Shown here in pieces: positions 52,304-59,861 of a stretch of DNA of 64,000 nucleotides; the first letter of the stretch is position 1, and each line of letters opens with the position of its first letter. The stretch is from Pseudomonas turukhanskensis. GTDB taxonomy: Bacteria > Pseudomonadota > Gammaproteobacteria > Pseudomonadales > Pseudomonadaceae. The position numbers and the translations under genes were made by a program. The notes under the pieces were generated by a model. That model worked only from the letters and a program-made list of their open reading frames with translations, had not been told where the DNA came from and ran no database searches. Location of the stretch: positions 124,001 to 188,000 of the forward strand of contig NZ_BSFN01000007.1 in assembly GCF_027922365.1 (NCBI RefSeq), in the 5' to 3' direction.

Positions 52304-52828
52304 TCACACACTTAGGTTGATCAACTCGTCCTCAGTGTCGCCATGATCAGCGCGGTACTCCTGCGTATTTTCATGCACCTGCTGGGCAAACAGCGTCTGC
52401 ACCTTCTCGGCAATGCCGGCTTCCACATTCTGCCGCGCCTCTGGCGTCATATTCGCCAGGTCCTCCTCGGTAATGCCCAGTTCTTCAAGGATCGAGGCCC
52501 GCAGCTTTTCGCCGGGCGTCATGCTCATCCACTCATGGAATTCTTCCGAAGCGCTCTTGCACGTCCTGGCGCTATCGCTTGCGCTCATTTCACTGTCGCT
52601 GCTGTCAGAACCAGAGGTGATGGCATTCAGCGCCACCTTGAGTTTGGCAAAGGCTTCTTCGTCATAACTGCTGCCAGAGTCGGCCACTACCTTGGCATCG
52701 ACCGTGGCGCTGGCCTCCTTGGCCGCCTGCTTTTCAGCAGCGAGTTCGAACTGCTCTTGATTGGTGGGGTTGGCGCGGGTGTGCCATAGCTGGGCGGCAT
52801 AGCTGCCGAGGGAACCGATGGTGCTCAT
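52304..52828 (-). CDS. Hypothetical acidic protein
   Basis: 174 residues from ATG 52828, AAGGA eight bases upstream. It is soluble, very acidic, with Ser/Asp-rich middle (ITSGSDSSDSEMSASDSART) and a helical end (TPGEKLRASILEELGITEED). It has no signal peptide. No family was recognised; I cannot propose a function. Confidence 0.65.
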   Translation of the reverse strand: MSTIGSLGSYAAQLWHTRANPTNQEQFELAAEKQAAKEASATVDAKVVADSGSSYDEEAFAKLKVALNAITSGSDSSDSEMSASDSARTCKSASEEFHEWMSMTPGEKLRASILEELGITEEDLANMTPEARQNVEAGIAEKVQTLFAQQVHENTQEYRADHGDTEDELINLSV

Positions 52829-52887
52829 GGGGCATGTCCTTCGCGTGGCCATTCGATTGAGTCCGTATAGGAGCAACGGCCGTGCCA

Positions 52888-53029
52888 GCAGATCGTGTGA
52901 AAACTACTGCGCTCGGTTTAGCTGCGTTAAAAACAGTCGGAAAATGCTCATTGACTACGTGTCAACTCCGCTTTTCCGCCTGTTTTTGCCTTGCTAAACC
53001 TTCGCTCGCTACGTTTTCACACGATCTGC
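52888..53029. repeat. Covarying hairpin element, copy 2
   Basis: 142-bp imperfect palindrome with perfect 17-bp terminal arms GCAGATCGTGTGAAAAC (52888-52904) and GTTTTCACACGATCTGC (53013-53029). Inner pairs: GGTTTAG/CTAAACC, AAAAACAG/CTGTTTTT, CGGAAAA/TTTTCCG and GAC/GTC at the tip. The unpaired blocks TACTGCGC, CTGCGTT, TGCTCATT, AACTCCGC, GCCTTG and TTCGCTCGCTAC are the same as in copy 1, while almost every stem sequence differs. Confidence 0.82.
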
Positions 53030-53146
53030 CAGGTATCTGATTTGTAAAGAAAACGAAAAAAATCGCAGCGGCATCGAGCGGCAAGCACTGGCCGGTAACC
53101 GGCGAACACTTGCCGCCCGCACAGGACAAAATAAAAGGGGAAACGA

Positions 53147-53392
53147 ATGGATTATCTCGACCTACTGCAATGGCCCGTCATGATCGTCACCGTGGCAGCC
53201 GCCTGGCTGATCGGCGCGCAGAGCGCCCGGCGGCGGATGGTCGGCTTTTGGGTTTTTATTCTGAGCAACGTGCTGTGGGTAATCTGGGGGCTGCATAGCC
53301 ATGCCTACGCGTTGATCCTGCTGCAGTTCTGTTTGTGTGCGATGAACTGTCGGGGGTTGAAGAAGAATGCGGATACGGTGAGTGATAAGTAG
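53147..53392 (+). CDS. Small membrane protein
   Basis: 81 residues. Three hydrophobic stretches can be drawn: MDYLDLLQWPVMIVTVAAAW, VGFWVFILSNVLWVIWGL and ALILLQFCLCAMN, separated by a basic loop (SARRRM) and ending with a charged tail. It resembles the small PnuC/semiSWEET-like two-to-three-helix proteins, but no family can be assigned. AGGGGAAA precedes the start. Confidence 0.68.
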   Translation: MDYLDLLQWPVMIVTVAAAWLIGAQSARRRMVGFWVFILSNVLWVIWGLHSHAYALILLQFCLCAMNCRGLKKNADTVSDK

Positions 53393-53622
53393 AAAAAGTG
53401 AGTGCTGGCGGAGCAAGTAGGCGGGCTTTATCGTGAAGTCGGCCAAGCGCCGCCATGTAGTGCCAGGGGGCTTGGAGTAAAGGTTTGGAGAGATCTTCAT
53501 AAATATTTGACGGTGTCAGCACATTCCTAGATAACAGGCCCGTAGCCCAGGAGGGCAAGCAGATTTTGCAATGAAATCTATGCCTGACTTGATGGGCGTT
53601 ATCTGATGGACCAGAGGACTTC

Positions 53623-53865
53623 ATGTCTCCACATTCTTTCCTGCAAGGCGCAAAAGCGCTGCTTTTTGCTTTGATTTTTGTCCCTCCTGCTTTCGCTGAC
53701 GAGGCCTTAAATGGCCCCGGGGTAAATCGCGACTTCGCCGGAAATGGGCTGTTCGATTCGATCAATCCTTTTTCAGGCTCTCTTAGGATCGTCACGAAGG
53801 ATCTCAAGTTGCCGGGTAACGGCGGGCTGGATGACGCACGTTGTCGAGCCGGGTGCTGCCATTGA
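53623..53865 (+). pseudogene. 5' stub of an Rhs/YD-repeat protein gene
   Basis: From ATG 53623 (AGAGGA site) a signal peptide (1-25, ending AFA) leads into NGLFDSINPFSGSLRIVTKD and LKLPGNGGLD, the N-terminal block that opens secreted Rhs/YD-repeat toxins. The frame then leaves homology at about 53833 and stops after DARCRAGCCH. An intact Rhs protein would run well over 1,000 residues; the central repeats are missing. This is a deletion remnant. Confidence 0.72.
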
Positions 53866-54340
53866 TCGTGGTAAAAACTTAAATGAGCTGATTCATCGAG
53901 GAACGATGAAAGATGGTCGGCACGCAGATTTCAGAGTGAAGAAGATGACTGCTAAAACGTTTATTGTTAGTGATATGCGAGAGCTGATGGTGATGCAACG
54001 TGTCTTCAGGGAGGCAAAGTTTTGCACTGTTCCCGATGATGATGAAATCTCGGATAGCGATATAGTGGCTGCACTGTTTTCTCGTCTTATGAATGCCTTA
54101 ATTGAGGTTGAGGTTGAGGTTATGGGAGAAAGTGCTCGCGCGGATTGGCAAGCCTGGTTAACGATGGATGATCCTATGCGAAGTGAATGGAGCGCGGTAC
54201 GTCTGCGCGCGCAAAGGAAAAAAACTTGGCCCGTAATGAGTGATATGGAACGAAATGAGTACGTTAGGCTTTTGTTCGCTCCTTTTATTATGTCTCAAAA
54301 AGAAATTGATCAGTTTGTTGGAGAGGTTAATGGAGAGTAA
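53831..54340 (+). CDS. Orphan immunity-like or toxin-tail/immunity fusion
   Basis: 169 residues from ATG 53831; starts at 53905 (GAGGA just upstream) or 53947 are equally possible. The first ~38 residues (PGAAIDRGKNLNELIHRGTM, KDGRHADFRVKK) could be the tail of a toxin domain, and the remainder (MTAKTFIVSDMRELMVMQRV onward) a small acidic helical protein like many Rhs/CDI immunity proteins. Composition is AT-rich compared with the flanks. The family is not recognised. Confidence 0.55.
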   Translation: MTHVVEPGAAIDRGKNLNELIHRGTMKDGRHADFRVKKMTAKTFIVSDMRELMVMQRVFREAKFCTVPDDDEISDSDIVAALFSRLMNALIEVEVEVMGESARADWQAWLTMDDPMRSEWSAVRLRAQRKKTWPVMSDMERNEYVRLLFAPFIMSQKEIDQFVGEVNGE

Positions 54341-54348
54341 GCCTGTAA

Positions 54349-54501
54349 AAAGTTGGTGATCAGGTTCTTTGGTTTTTAACCGCTTTTTACGATTTAAGCT
54401 GGTTCGTAAAAATGGAACATTTGGCGCAGGCTAATGTATATATTGTATTGCGTCCATTGCCTAAATGGTTGCGATTTGGGATTGATGCAGGTTCCGAATG
54501 A
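54349..54501 (+). pseudogene. Toxin-tail-like fragment
   Basis: Open frame of 50 codons without a start at its beginning; the only ATG is at 54412. It ends VYIVLRPLPKWLRFGIDAGSE-stop with the last base adjoining the next start codon at 54502. Abutment with an immunity-like gene is typical of a toxin C terminus. The assignment is inference. Confidence 0.35.
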
Positions 54502-54994
54502 ATGAAGAAAAACTATTCAATTGAACAGTGTGTCGGCCTATCTATTGAGGGGCGGTTCTTTGACCTACATAATTGCTTTGATTTCAAAGGCTTTGATTTT
54601 CATGTCGAGGATAGGCGGGTTTGCCTTGTTTTTGAGATAAATGGGATTTTTCGACCGAGTGTGATATAGCGGTTTTGTGGATCAAGTTTGATGAAGTTAG
54701 CCTGTTCGAGTTAAGTGATAATTTTTTCTCTTGTGTTTCAGATTTCTTGGTTGAAATTGGGCAGATCAATATGATTGGGCGTTTTTCCACTTCTATCGCT
54801 TGCCGCCAGAAAAAGTGGAAGGCGTGGACGATATCGAGTTAATCAAATCGTCGGAGCTAACCGTTCGCCTAGTTGATGGCGAGTATTTTTATGTCTATTC
54901 ATATGACGTTAGAGTTTTGGATGAGATTAGGAAAAAATATTCTGTGACGGAGTTATTCTTTTCGAGCTTGAATGACTTGGATATACCCTATTAA
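54502..54994 (+). pseudogene. Immunity-like gene with two frameshifts
   Basis: Translation from ATG 54502 (MKKNYSIEQCVGLSIEGRFF) stops at 54667-54669. If one T is added to the T5 run near 54648 and another to the T5 run near 54782, a single frame of about 163 codons results, continuing through CDIAVLWIKFDEVSLFELSD and FHFYRLPPEKVEGVDDIELI to the stop at 54992-54994. Both breaks being the same kind of homopolymer loss could mean decay or sequencing error. Small acidic protein, AT-rich, no family recognised. Confidence 0.6.
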
Positions 54995-55030
54995 TTTGGG
55001 TTTTTGAAATTACGATTTGTTCTTCGGAAG

Positions 55031-55117
55031 AACGCACAGGGCGGCGACGTCTATATTGTGGACCTGACAGCGAAAAAGGGGGGGGCAACCTCTACCCTTT
55101 GGTGTTGTACTCACTAA
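55031..55117 (+). pseudogene. Second toxin-tail-like fragment
   Basis: Open frame NAQGGDVYIVDLTAKKGGAT followed by STLWCCTH and a stop, without its own start codon, 26 bp before the next immunity-like gene. It contains a run of eight G (55078-55085). A remnant of a toxin C terminus is the best guess. Confidence 0.3.
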
Positions 55118-55143
55118 CCGTCAAACGAAATTTCTGGAGGGGC

Positions 55144-55602
55144 ATGATGGCTCACTCAAGCTTTACTTACGAGCAGTTCTTGGAGTCCAATTCAGGGATG
55201 AGAAAGAACGGATTTGACTACTTGCAATTAGTAAGTAAAGCCACGTCATTGCCCGCAGATTTCTTCCGTTATTTGGCCATTTTGTTTTCGCCCGAGTTTG
55301 TAATGCGGGATGAAAAAATATACTTATTAGAAACTTTTGATGATCAGGCTTATGCTGAATATAAGCAAAGTGGTATGCCTGATGCAGAGTTGCAGTTTTG
55401 GATGAACTTAGTTGAGATTACTGGGGTTTTTGATGTGCTAGGGACTGACGATGCGCTGCATTTCGCCGGCACGCTAGCAAAGGCTTGGAATTTAAAGTTG
55501 ACGTCTGAGTTTGGGGAGGGCGTCGAAAAAGCGAGGGTTATTCATGACGAGGATACTGGCGAGGTTTTCGTGACTATCGGTTTGCATAAGGCAGCTAAGT
55601 GA
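55144..55602 (+). CDS. Hypothetical small acidic protein, immunity-like
   Basis: 152 residues from ATG 55144, with a strong GGAGGGG site. It opens MMAHSSFTYEQFLESNSGMR, with a middle YLAILFSPEFVMRDEKIYLL and an end VFVTIGLHKAAK. AT-rich, no signal peptide, no recognised family. It overlaps the next gene (GTGA), suggesting co-translation. Confidence 0.65.
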   Translation: MMAHSSFTYEQFLESNSGMRKNGFDYLQLVSKATSLPADFFRYLAILFSPEFVMRDEKIYLLETFDDQAYAEYKQSGMPDAELQFWMNLVEITGVFDVLGTDDALHFAGTLAKAWNLKLTSEFGEGVEKARVIHDEDTGEVFVTIGLHKAAK

Positions 55603-55883
55603 GTAAACCTAAATTTGATGATCCGCTGTTAGGCGTCTACTGCTGCTGACATCTGTTTCGCCGGGAACGACCGGTGTTTTTAGTCGTTCGCGAGGGTGGT
55701 GACTGGCAGTTTTTGTGTGGGGGCATGGATCACAATGATCCAAATGAGCTTTATCACGTAAGTATTGGTGCTCTTATCGATGCCGACCTGACCTTGCACC
55801 AAATCTCAGATCTTTCGGCGGAGAGGGAGGCGGAGCGTACAGAAATTGACGGTGAGTGGATTAGAACGCTAGGAATTCAGTAG
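55599..55883 (+). pseudogene. Small conserved gene interrupted by an in-frame TGA
   Basis: From GTG 55599 the frame reads MSKPKFDDPLLGVYCC, then TGA (55647-55649), then HLFRRERPVFLVVREGGDWQ, FLCGGMDHNDPNELYHVSIG, and an acidic end EIDGEWIRTLGIQ. The portion after TGA resembles a small protein type with the DWQFLCGG motif that I have seen beside toxin loci. One base change (TGG to TGA) would explain the break. Re-initiation at GTG 55674 would give 69 residues. Confidence 0.6.
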
Positions 55884-55993
55884 TAGCGAGATGTGCCCCA
55901 CGTTCCAAATGCAAAGCCTTGACCTCCAACCCAGCCCCTCGCTATCAGCAGCTATAGTCATGTCTTACTGCCGAAACAAACGAGGTCCGTCTT

Positions 55994-56251
55994 ATGGACT
56001 GGCTGGTCACCTATAAATACGAGAATGTCGAACGCCACCTCAAGCTCCAGGCCCGTACGGTGCCCAATATTCAGGTGGTGGCTTTTCGGGCGGTGATGGA
56101 GGTGTTTGGGGAGGCGCCGCCGGTGTCCAAGGTGGCCGGGCAGCCGGTGCTGGAGTGGATGCGCGCGTGTGGGGTGGATATCACTGATGTGATTCTGTTG
56201 CGCCGCACCAGTCGCCGGGCCAGCGAGGGAGAAGAGGGGCACGCCCCTTAA
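55994..56251 (+). CDS. Small hypothetical protein
   Basis: 85 residues. Opens MDWLVTYKYENVERHLKLQA and contains FRAVMEVFGEAPPVSKVAGQ. GC content returns to the chromosomal level here, marking the right edge of the AT-rich island. No family recognised; ends 18 bp before the convergent AraC gene. Confidence 0.6.
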   Translation: MDWLVTYKYENVERHLKLQARTVPNIQVVAFRAVMEVFGEAPPVSKVAGQPVLEWMRACGVDITDVILLRRTSRRASEGEEGHAP

Positions 56252-56269
56252 AGCCGCTTTGGCCTGCGG

Positions 56270-56707
56270 CTATTGAGCGGGCTGTTGGCGCCCCGTCTCC
56301 CCAGCCCCCATCCGGTTACGCCACACCATGGGGTTTACCCCTTCGGTCTTGGTGAACGTCCGCGAGAAATGGGCTTGGTCGCAAAACCCGCATTCGGCGC
56401 TGATTTGCGTCAGGGTCATGTCTGACTCCTGAATCAATCGCTTGGCCTGTTCAATTCGTTGCCGGTGAATCCAGTCCTGTGGTGACAACCCGGTGCTGCG
56501 TTTGAAGGCGCGGGAAAAGTGGCTGCGGCTCAGGGCGCAAGCCTGGGCCAGTTGCGGCACGGTGATTTTCTCGCCGAGCAGGGTGTGGATCAGCTTTTTC
56601 GCCAGGCGTTCGCGCCAGGGCGTCAGGCCACCCGTTACCAGGTGTTGGGTATCGTTTTCGTCGTCATGCGCAGGGGCGCAGCGGGGCATCCATTGATAGC
56701 CGGCCAT
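56270..56707 (-). CDS. Short AraC-family regulator (DNA-binding domain only)
   Basis: 145 residues from ATG 56707 with AGAGGACAG upstream. Nearly all of it is the double helix-turn-helix (TVPQLAQACALSRSHFSRAF, then TLTQISAECGFCDQAHFSRT) with a ~50-residue leader and no ligand domain. Such SoxS/MarA-like proteins act by abundance rather than by ligand binding. The GlxA-type gene lies 122 bp upstream on the same strand. Confidence 0.88.
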   Translation of the reverse strand: MAGYQWMPRCAPAHDDENDTQHLVTGGLTPWRERLAKKLIHTLLGEKITVPQLAQACALSRSHFSRAFKRSTGLSPQDWIHRQRIEQAKRLIQESDMTLTQISAECGFCDQAHFSRTFTKTEGVNPMVWRNRMGAGETGRQQPAQ

Positions 56708-56829
56708 GTTCTGTCCTCTGTCCAAAGCTGCGATTGATTCTCGCAGCCGCTTCGCTTGGGACAAAGGCGCAACCAAGGCCCATACCGGCCAACAGGGTGC
56801 GCAATACGGACATGTCTAGAACGGACGTT

Positions 56830-57780
56830 CTAGCCAAACTGTTGGCGGTATTGAATTGGCGTCAAGCCCAGTTTTTCGCTGAAGAGAACCCGCATATGCC
56901 GGGTGCTGCCCAGGCCGGCGCGGTAGGCCACCGTTTTCAGGGGCAAATCGGTGGACTCCAGCAGGCTGCGGGCGCGGTCGATGCGGGCGTGCTGGAGAAA
57001 CTCCATGGGCGTCATTTGTGTTTCGCGGCTGAAGACGCGGGCGAAGTGGCGTGCGCTCATGCCGGCCATGCTGGCCATGCGTTCCACCGGGAATTCTTCG
57101 TCCAGGTGCGCGAGTACGTAGGTCTGCACCTTGTTGATCGGGGTGTCTTGCTCGGCCAGGGCCGCGAGCATGGGGCTGAATTGCGCTTGGCCGCCCTGGC
57201 GTTTCATGGCTACCAGCAGCACTTTGGCAACGTCTACGGCGACGGCTTTGCCGTGGTCTTCGGCCACTACCGCCAGCGCCATGTCGATGCCGGCCGTCAC
57301 GCCGCCGGACGTCAGCAGGCGGCGGTCTTTGATAAAGATCTGATCGGTGCCGATGCGTGCCAGTGGATAGCGTTTGGCCAGGCGGTCGGTGTAGTTCCAG
57401 TGGGTGGTCACCTGGTGGTGGTCGAGCAAACCCGCTTCGCCAAGAATAAACGCGCCGGTGCAAATGGAGCCGTAGAGCGGGCTGCGTTGCACGGCGGTTT
57501 TCAGCCAGCGGGTAACGGCAGGGTAGCGCTCGTTGTAGGCGCCGGGGCCGCCGGGAACCAGAAGCAGGTCGTACGGGTCGCAACCATCGTCGATGCTCAG
57601 GTTGGTTTGCACCGTTATGCCGTTGGAGGCGCGAATCTGGCGCTGATCGCTGCCAATGGTCAGCACTTGATACCACTCGTTTTGCGGTAGAAAACGATTG
57701 GCCACCGAAAACACTTCAAAGGGGCCGGCCATGTCGAGCAATAAAAAATCGGGGAACAACACCATCGCCACGGTTTTCAT
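56830..57780 (-). CDS. GlxA-family regulator (DJ-1/PfpI + AraC)
   Basis: 316 residues. The N-terminal DJ-1/PfpI-like domain (1-180) carries the elbow GSICTGAFILGEAGLL with a Cys at the nucleophile position; the C-terminal AraC domain (about 215-316) has ERMASMAGMSARHFARVFSR and LGSTRHMRVLFSEKLGLTP. These regulators typically respond to amines, betaines or amino acids. Neighbouring target genes are not evident. Confidence 0.9.
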   Translation of the reverse strand: MKTVAMVLFPDFLLLDMAGPFEVFSVANRFLPQNEWYQVLTIGSDQRQIRASNGITVQTNLSIDDGCDPYDLLLVPGGPGAYNERYPAVTRWLKTAVQRSPLYGSICTGAFILGEAGLLDHHQVTTHWNYTDRLAKRYPLARIGTDQIFIKDRRLLTSGGVTAGIDMALAVVAEDHGKAVAVDVAKVLLVAMKRQGGQAQFSPMLAALAEQDTPINKVQTYVLAHLDEEFPVERMASMAGMSARHFARVFSRETQMTPMEFLQHARIDRARSLLESTDLPLKTVAYRAGLGSTRHMRVLFSEKLGLTPIQYRQQFG

Positions 57781-57998
57781 TGATTAACCCGTTGGGTAGT
57801 TAACATGCAGTAAGGCGCTGGTATCGCATGAAGCCGGTTGTTTTTAAAGAGAAAAGTTAATTATGTGCAAGCGCGTCGTCGAGATCTGTGCGCTGGCTTG
57901 AAAACGTCGGAGGAGGGAGTGCCGTGGTGGCCGGCAAAGGCGCGCATACTCAGGGCTTGTGCTGGCTACCTGTCAGCGCACGACACAAGGAACATCCC

Positions 57999-58229
57999 AT
58001 GAGTCAGCGCACTTTTGCCCATCATCTGGTCTGGAACGCGGCGAAACTGGTCGGTAAGGAGCCCCAGGCTTTCCTGGCCATTCGCCGGCAGAAAGGCGGC
58101 GAGGACGCGGTGTATCACCGCATCCTGGCCGAACAGCGTTTCGAGTACAAAATCGATGCGGAAACCGCCGCCCTCGCCGAACTGGCCAAAGTGGTCAGCA
58201 TCGACAAGGACGACAAGCCGGTGTTCTGA
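57999..58229 (+). CDS. Small hypothetical protein
   Basis: 76 residues, ATG 57999 with AAGGAAC upstream. Basic helical N terminus (MSQRTFAHHLVWNAAKLVGK) and an Ala-rich middle. No signal peptide and no family recognised. Convergent with the protease gene, with 10 bp between stops. Confidence 0.6.
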   Translation: MSQRTFAHHLVWNAAKLVGKEPQAFLAIRRQKGGEDAVYHRILAEQRFEYKIDAETAALAELAKVVSIDKDDKPVF

Positions 58230-58239
58230 GCCGGTGTGG

Positions 58240-58959
58240 TTATTCGCTTAGTGTCATGAGGATGTCCGAATACCAGGCGCAGTTCAGGCCCAGGGCTTCG
58301 TCTATTTCCAGGTCGCGGTTTACGTCCAGGCGCGAGGAGTGCACGCCCAGCAGCAGCCAGGGCAGCTCGCGGGTGTCGTCGGCCGGCAGACGCATCACGA
58401 TCGGCGCACCACTGGAACCGCGGTGGGTGCGCGCATCGGTCAGAAAATACCCTTCACCCTTGAATCGCAGGCCAAAGGCCGAGGCGATGCTGGCCTGCCG
58501 CGCAACGGGCATATGGTGCAGGGTGTCGTGGAAACCCAGTGGGAAGCCAACGACCAGCAAGGCGCTGCCAATTTCGATGCCTTTGTTCAGGTCGGCCAGG
58601 TGGTCGGGGGTGAAGGCTTGGTACACAGTGGTTTCGGGCAGGGCGCTGCGGTCGATTTCCACCAGGGCGATATCGATTTCGCCACCCGAATCGGTGCCTT
58701 GGCGCCACAGGCTTTTGCCGTCTTGAAATAACGGAATATTGAAACCGGTGGATTCGGCCAGGTTGTCTTCGTTGGTGTGCAGCTCTATCTGCAGGTGGCT
58801 GGGGTGATGGTCTGTGGGTTCGTCGACCACCACATGACGGCTTGTGACCAGAAACAGACGGTCGTCGCGCGCGAAGAAAAAGCCGCTGGCGTTGGTCAGC
58901 GGGCGTTCGAGGTCGAAGGTGGATACGCGGGTGGCGGCGAGCAGAAGAGGTTCCAGCAT
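58240..58959 (-). CDS. Trypsin-like serine peptidase, probably cytoplasmic
   Basis: 239 residues. Catalytic triad: His in FLVTSRHVVVDE, Asp in GEIDIALVEID, Ser in RTHRGSSGAPIVM. It lacks a signal peptide and a PDZ domain, unlike DegP/DegS, so it is probably cytoplasmic. Substrate unknown. Confidence 0.82.
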   Translation of the reverse strand: MLEPLLLAATRVSTFDLERPLTNASGFFFARDDRLFLVTSRHVVVDEPTDHHPSHLQIELHTNEDNLAESTGFNIPLFQDGKSLWRQGTDSGGEIDIALVEIDRSALPETTVYQAFTPDHLADLNKGIEIGSALLVVGFPLGFHDTLHHMPVARQASIASAFGLRFKGEGYFLTDARTHRGSSGAPIVMRLPADDTRELPWLLLGVHSSRLDVNRDLEIDEALGLNCAWYSDILMTLSE

Positions 58960-59055
58960 GGTGCGGTACGTCCTGTAAGGGAGGGGCGGCGGTGTTAGTT
59001 AAGAAGGCCGTCCTGGCTGGAAGGTTCGAGGGGAATTTTTCGGCTCTGCGCGGCG

Positions 59056-59153
59056 ATGTAGGGCGAATACCGCCGAGGGCGGTATCCGCCGTTGCGAAGG
59101 TTGGGCGCATACCGAGTATCGGCGGATATCCGCTATGCGGATATTCGCCCTAC
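59056..59153. repeat. REP-like doublet, GTAGGGCGAATA family
   Basis: GTAGGGCGAATACCGCCGAG from 59058 with GGCGGTATCCGCC; mirrored by GGCGGATATCCGCTATGCGG and ATATTCGCCCTAC ending at 59153. Confidence 0.8.
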
Positions 59154-59170
59154 GACACCCAACAAAGCGG

Positions 59171-59797
59171 TTATTTGTCGACGACGGGCCGGTGCATATG
59201 AAAGCGTTGGGCTTCACTGATGCTGAAGTAATCGGTAGGGCCACCGCCGCGCATGATGGGCTGCGCCAGCACGGTGTTGTATACCCCATCTTCGAGCATG
59301 GCGGTGTCGATATGCACGGCCACCACTTCACCGAGTACCAGCCAGGTGTCGATTAGCCCACCGTTGGCGTTTTGCAGCTGCACGATATCGCTCAAGCGGC
59401 ATTCGAATGACACCGGGCTCTCCAGTACCCGCGGCGGTTTTACCAGGCGCGAAGGCGCGGTGGCCAGGCCCGCCAGTTCGAATTCGTTCACCTCAGGGGC
59501 CACCAGCGCCGAGCTGGTATTCATCTGCTCGGCCAGTGGGCGGCTGGCCAGGTTCCAGACGAATTCCTTGCTGGCGGCAATATTGCGCACGCTGTCCTTC
59601 CAGCCGATGCTGGAAAAACCAATGATCGGTGGTGTGTAGTTGAAGGCGTTGAAGAAGCTGTACGGCGCCAGGTTGAGCACGCCCTCGGGGCTTTGCGAGG
59701 AAATCCAGCCAATCGGGCGCGGGGCGACGATGGAGTTCAGTGGGTCATGCTTGAGGCCATGGCCCAGCTTGGGTTGGTAGAAGTGAAATTCACGCAT
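59171..59797 (-). CDS. Flavin reductase-like family protein
   Basis: 208 residues from ATG 59797. Split-barrel FMN fold: LNSIVAPRPIGWISSQSPEG, LAPYSFFNAFNYTPPIIGFS, KDSVRNIAASKEFVWNLASR. Such proteins reduce FMN with NAD(P)H or bind FMN without donating it. Flanked by REP-like units; it could supply FMNH2 to monooxygenases elsewhere, but no link is shown. Confidence 0.85.
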   Translation of the reverse strand: MREFHFYQPKLGHGLKHDPLNSIVAPRPIGWISSQSPEGVLNLAPYSFFNAFNYTPPIIGFSSIGWKDSVRNIAASKEFVWNLASRPLAEQMNTSSALVAPEVNEFELAGLATAPSRLVKPPRVLESPVSFECRLSDIVQLQNANGGLIDTWLVLGEVVAVHIDTAMLEDGVYNTVLAQPIMRGGGPTDYFSISEAQRFHMHRPVVDK

Positions 59798-59810
59798 CAG
59801 GGTAGGCCTC

Positions 59811-59845
59811 GGTAGGGCGAATATCGCTGCACGCGATATCCGCCG
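59811..59845. repeat. Single unit, GTAGGGCGAATATC family
   Basis: GTAGGGCGAATATCGCTGCA followed by CGCGATATCCGCCG, 17 bp after the downstream end of ppnN and just upstream of the flavin reductase-like gene. Confidence 0.65.
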
Positions 59846-59861
59846 ATTCGGCGATGGTTCG

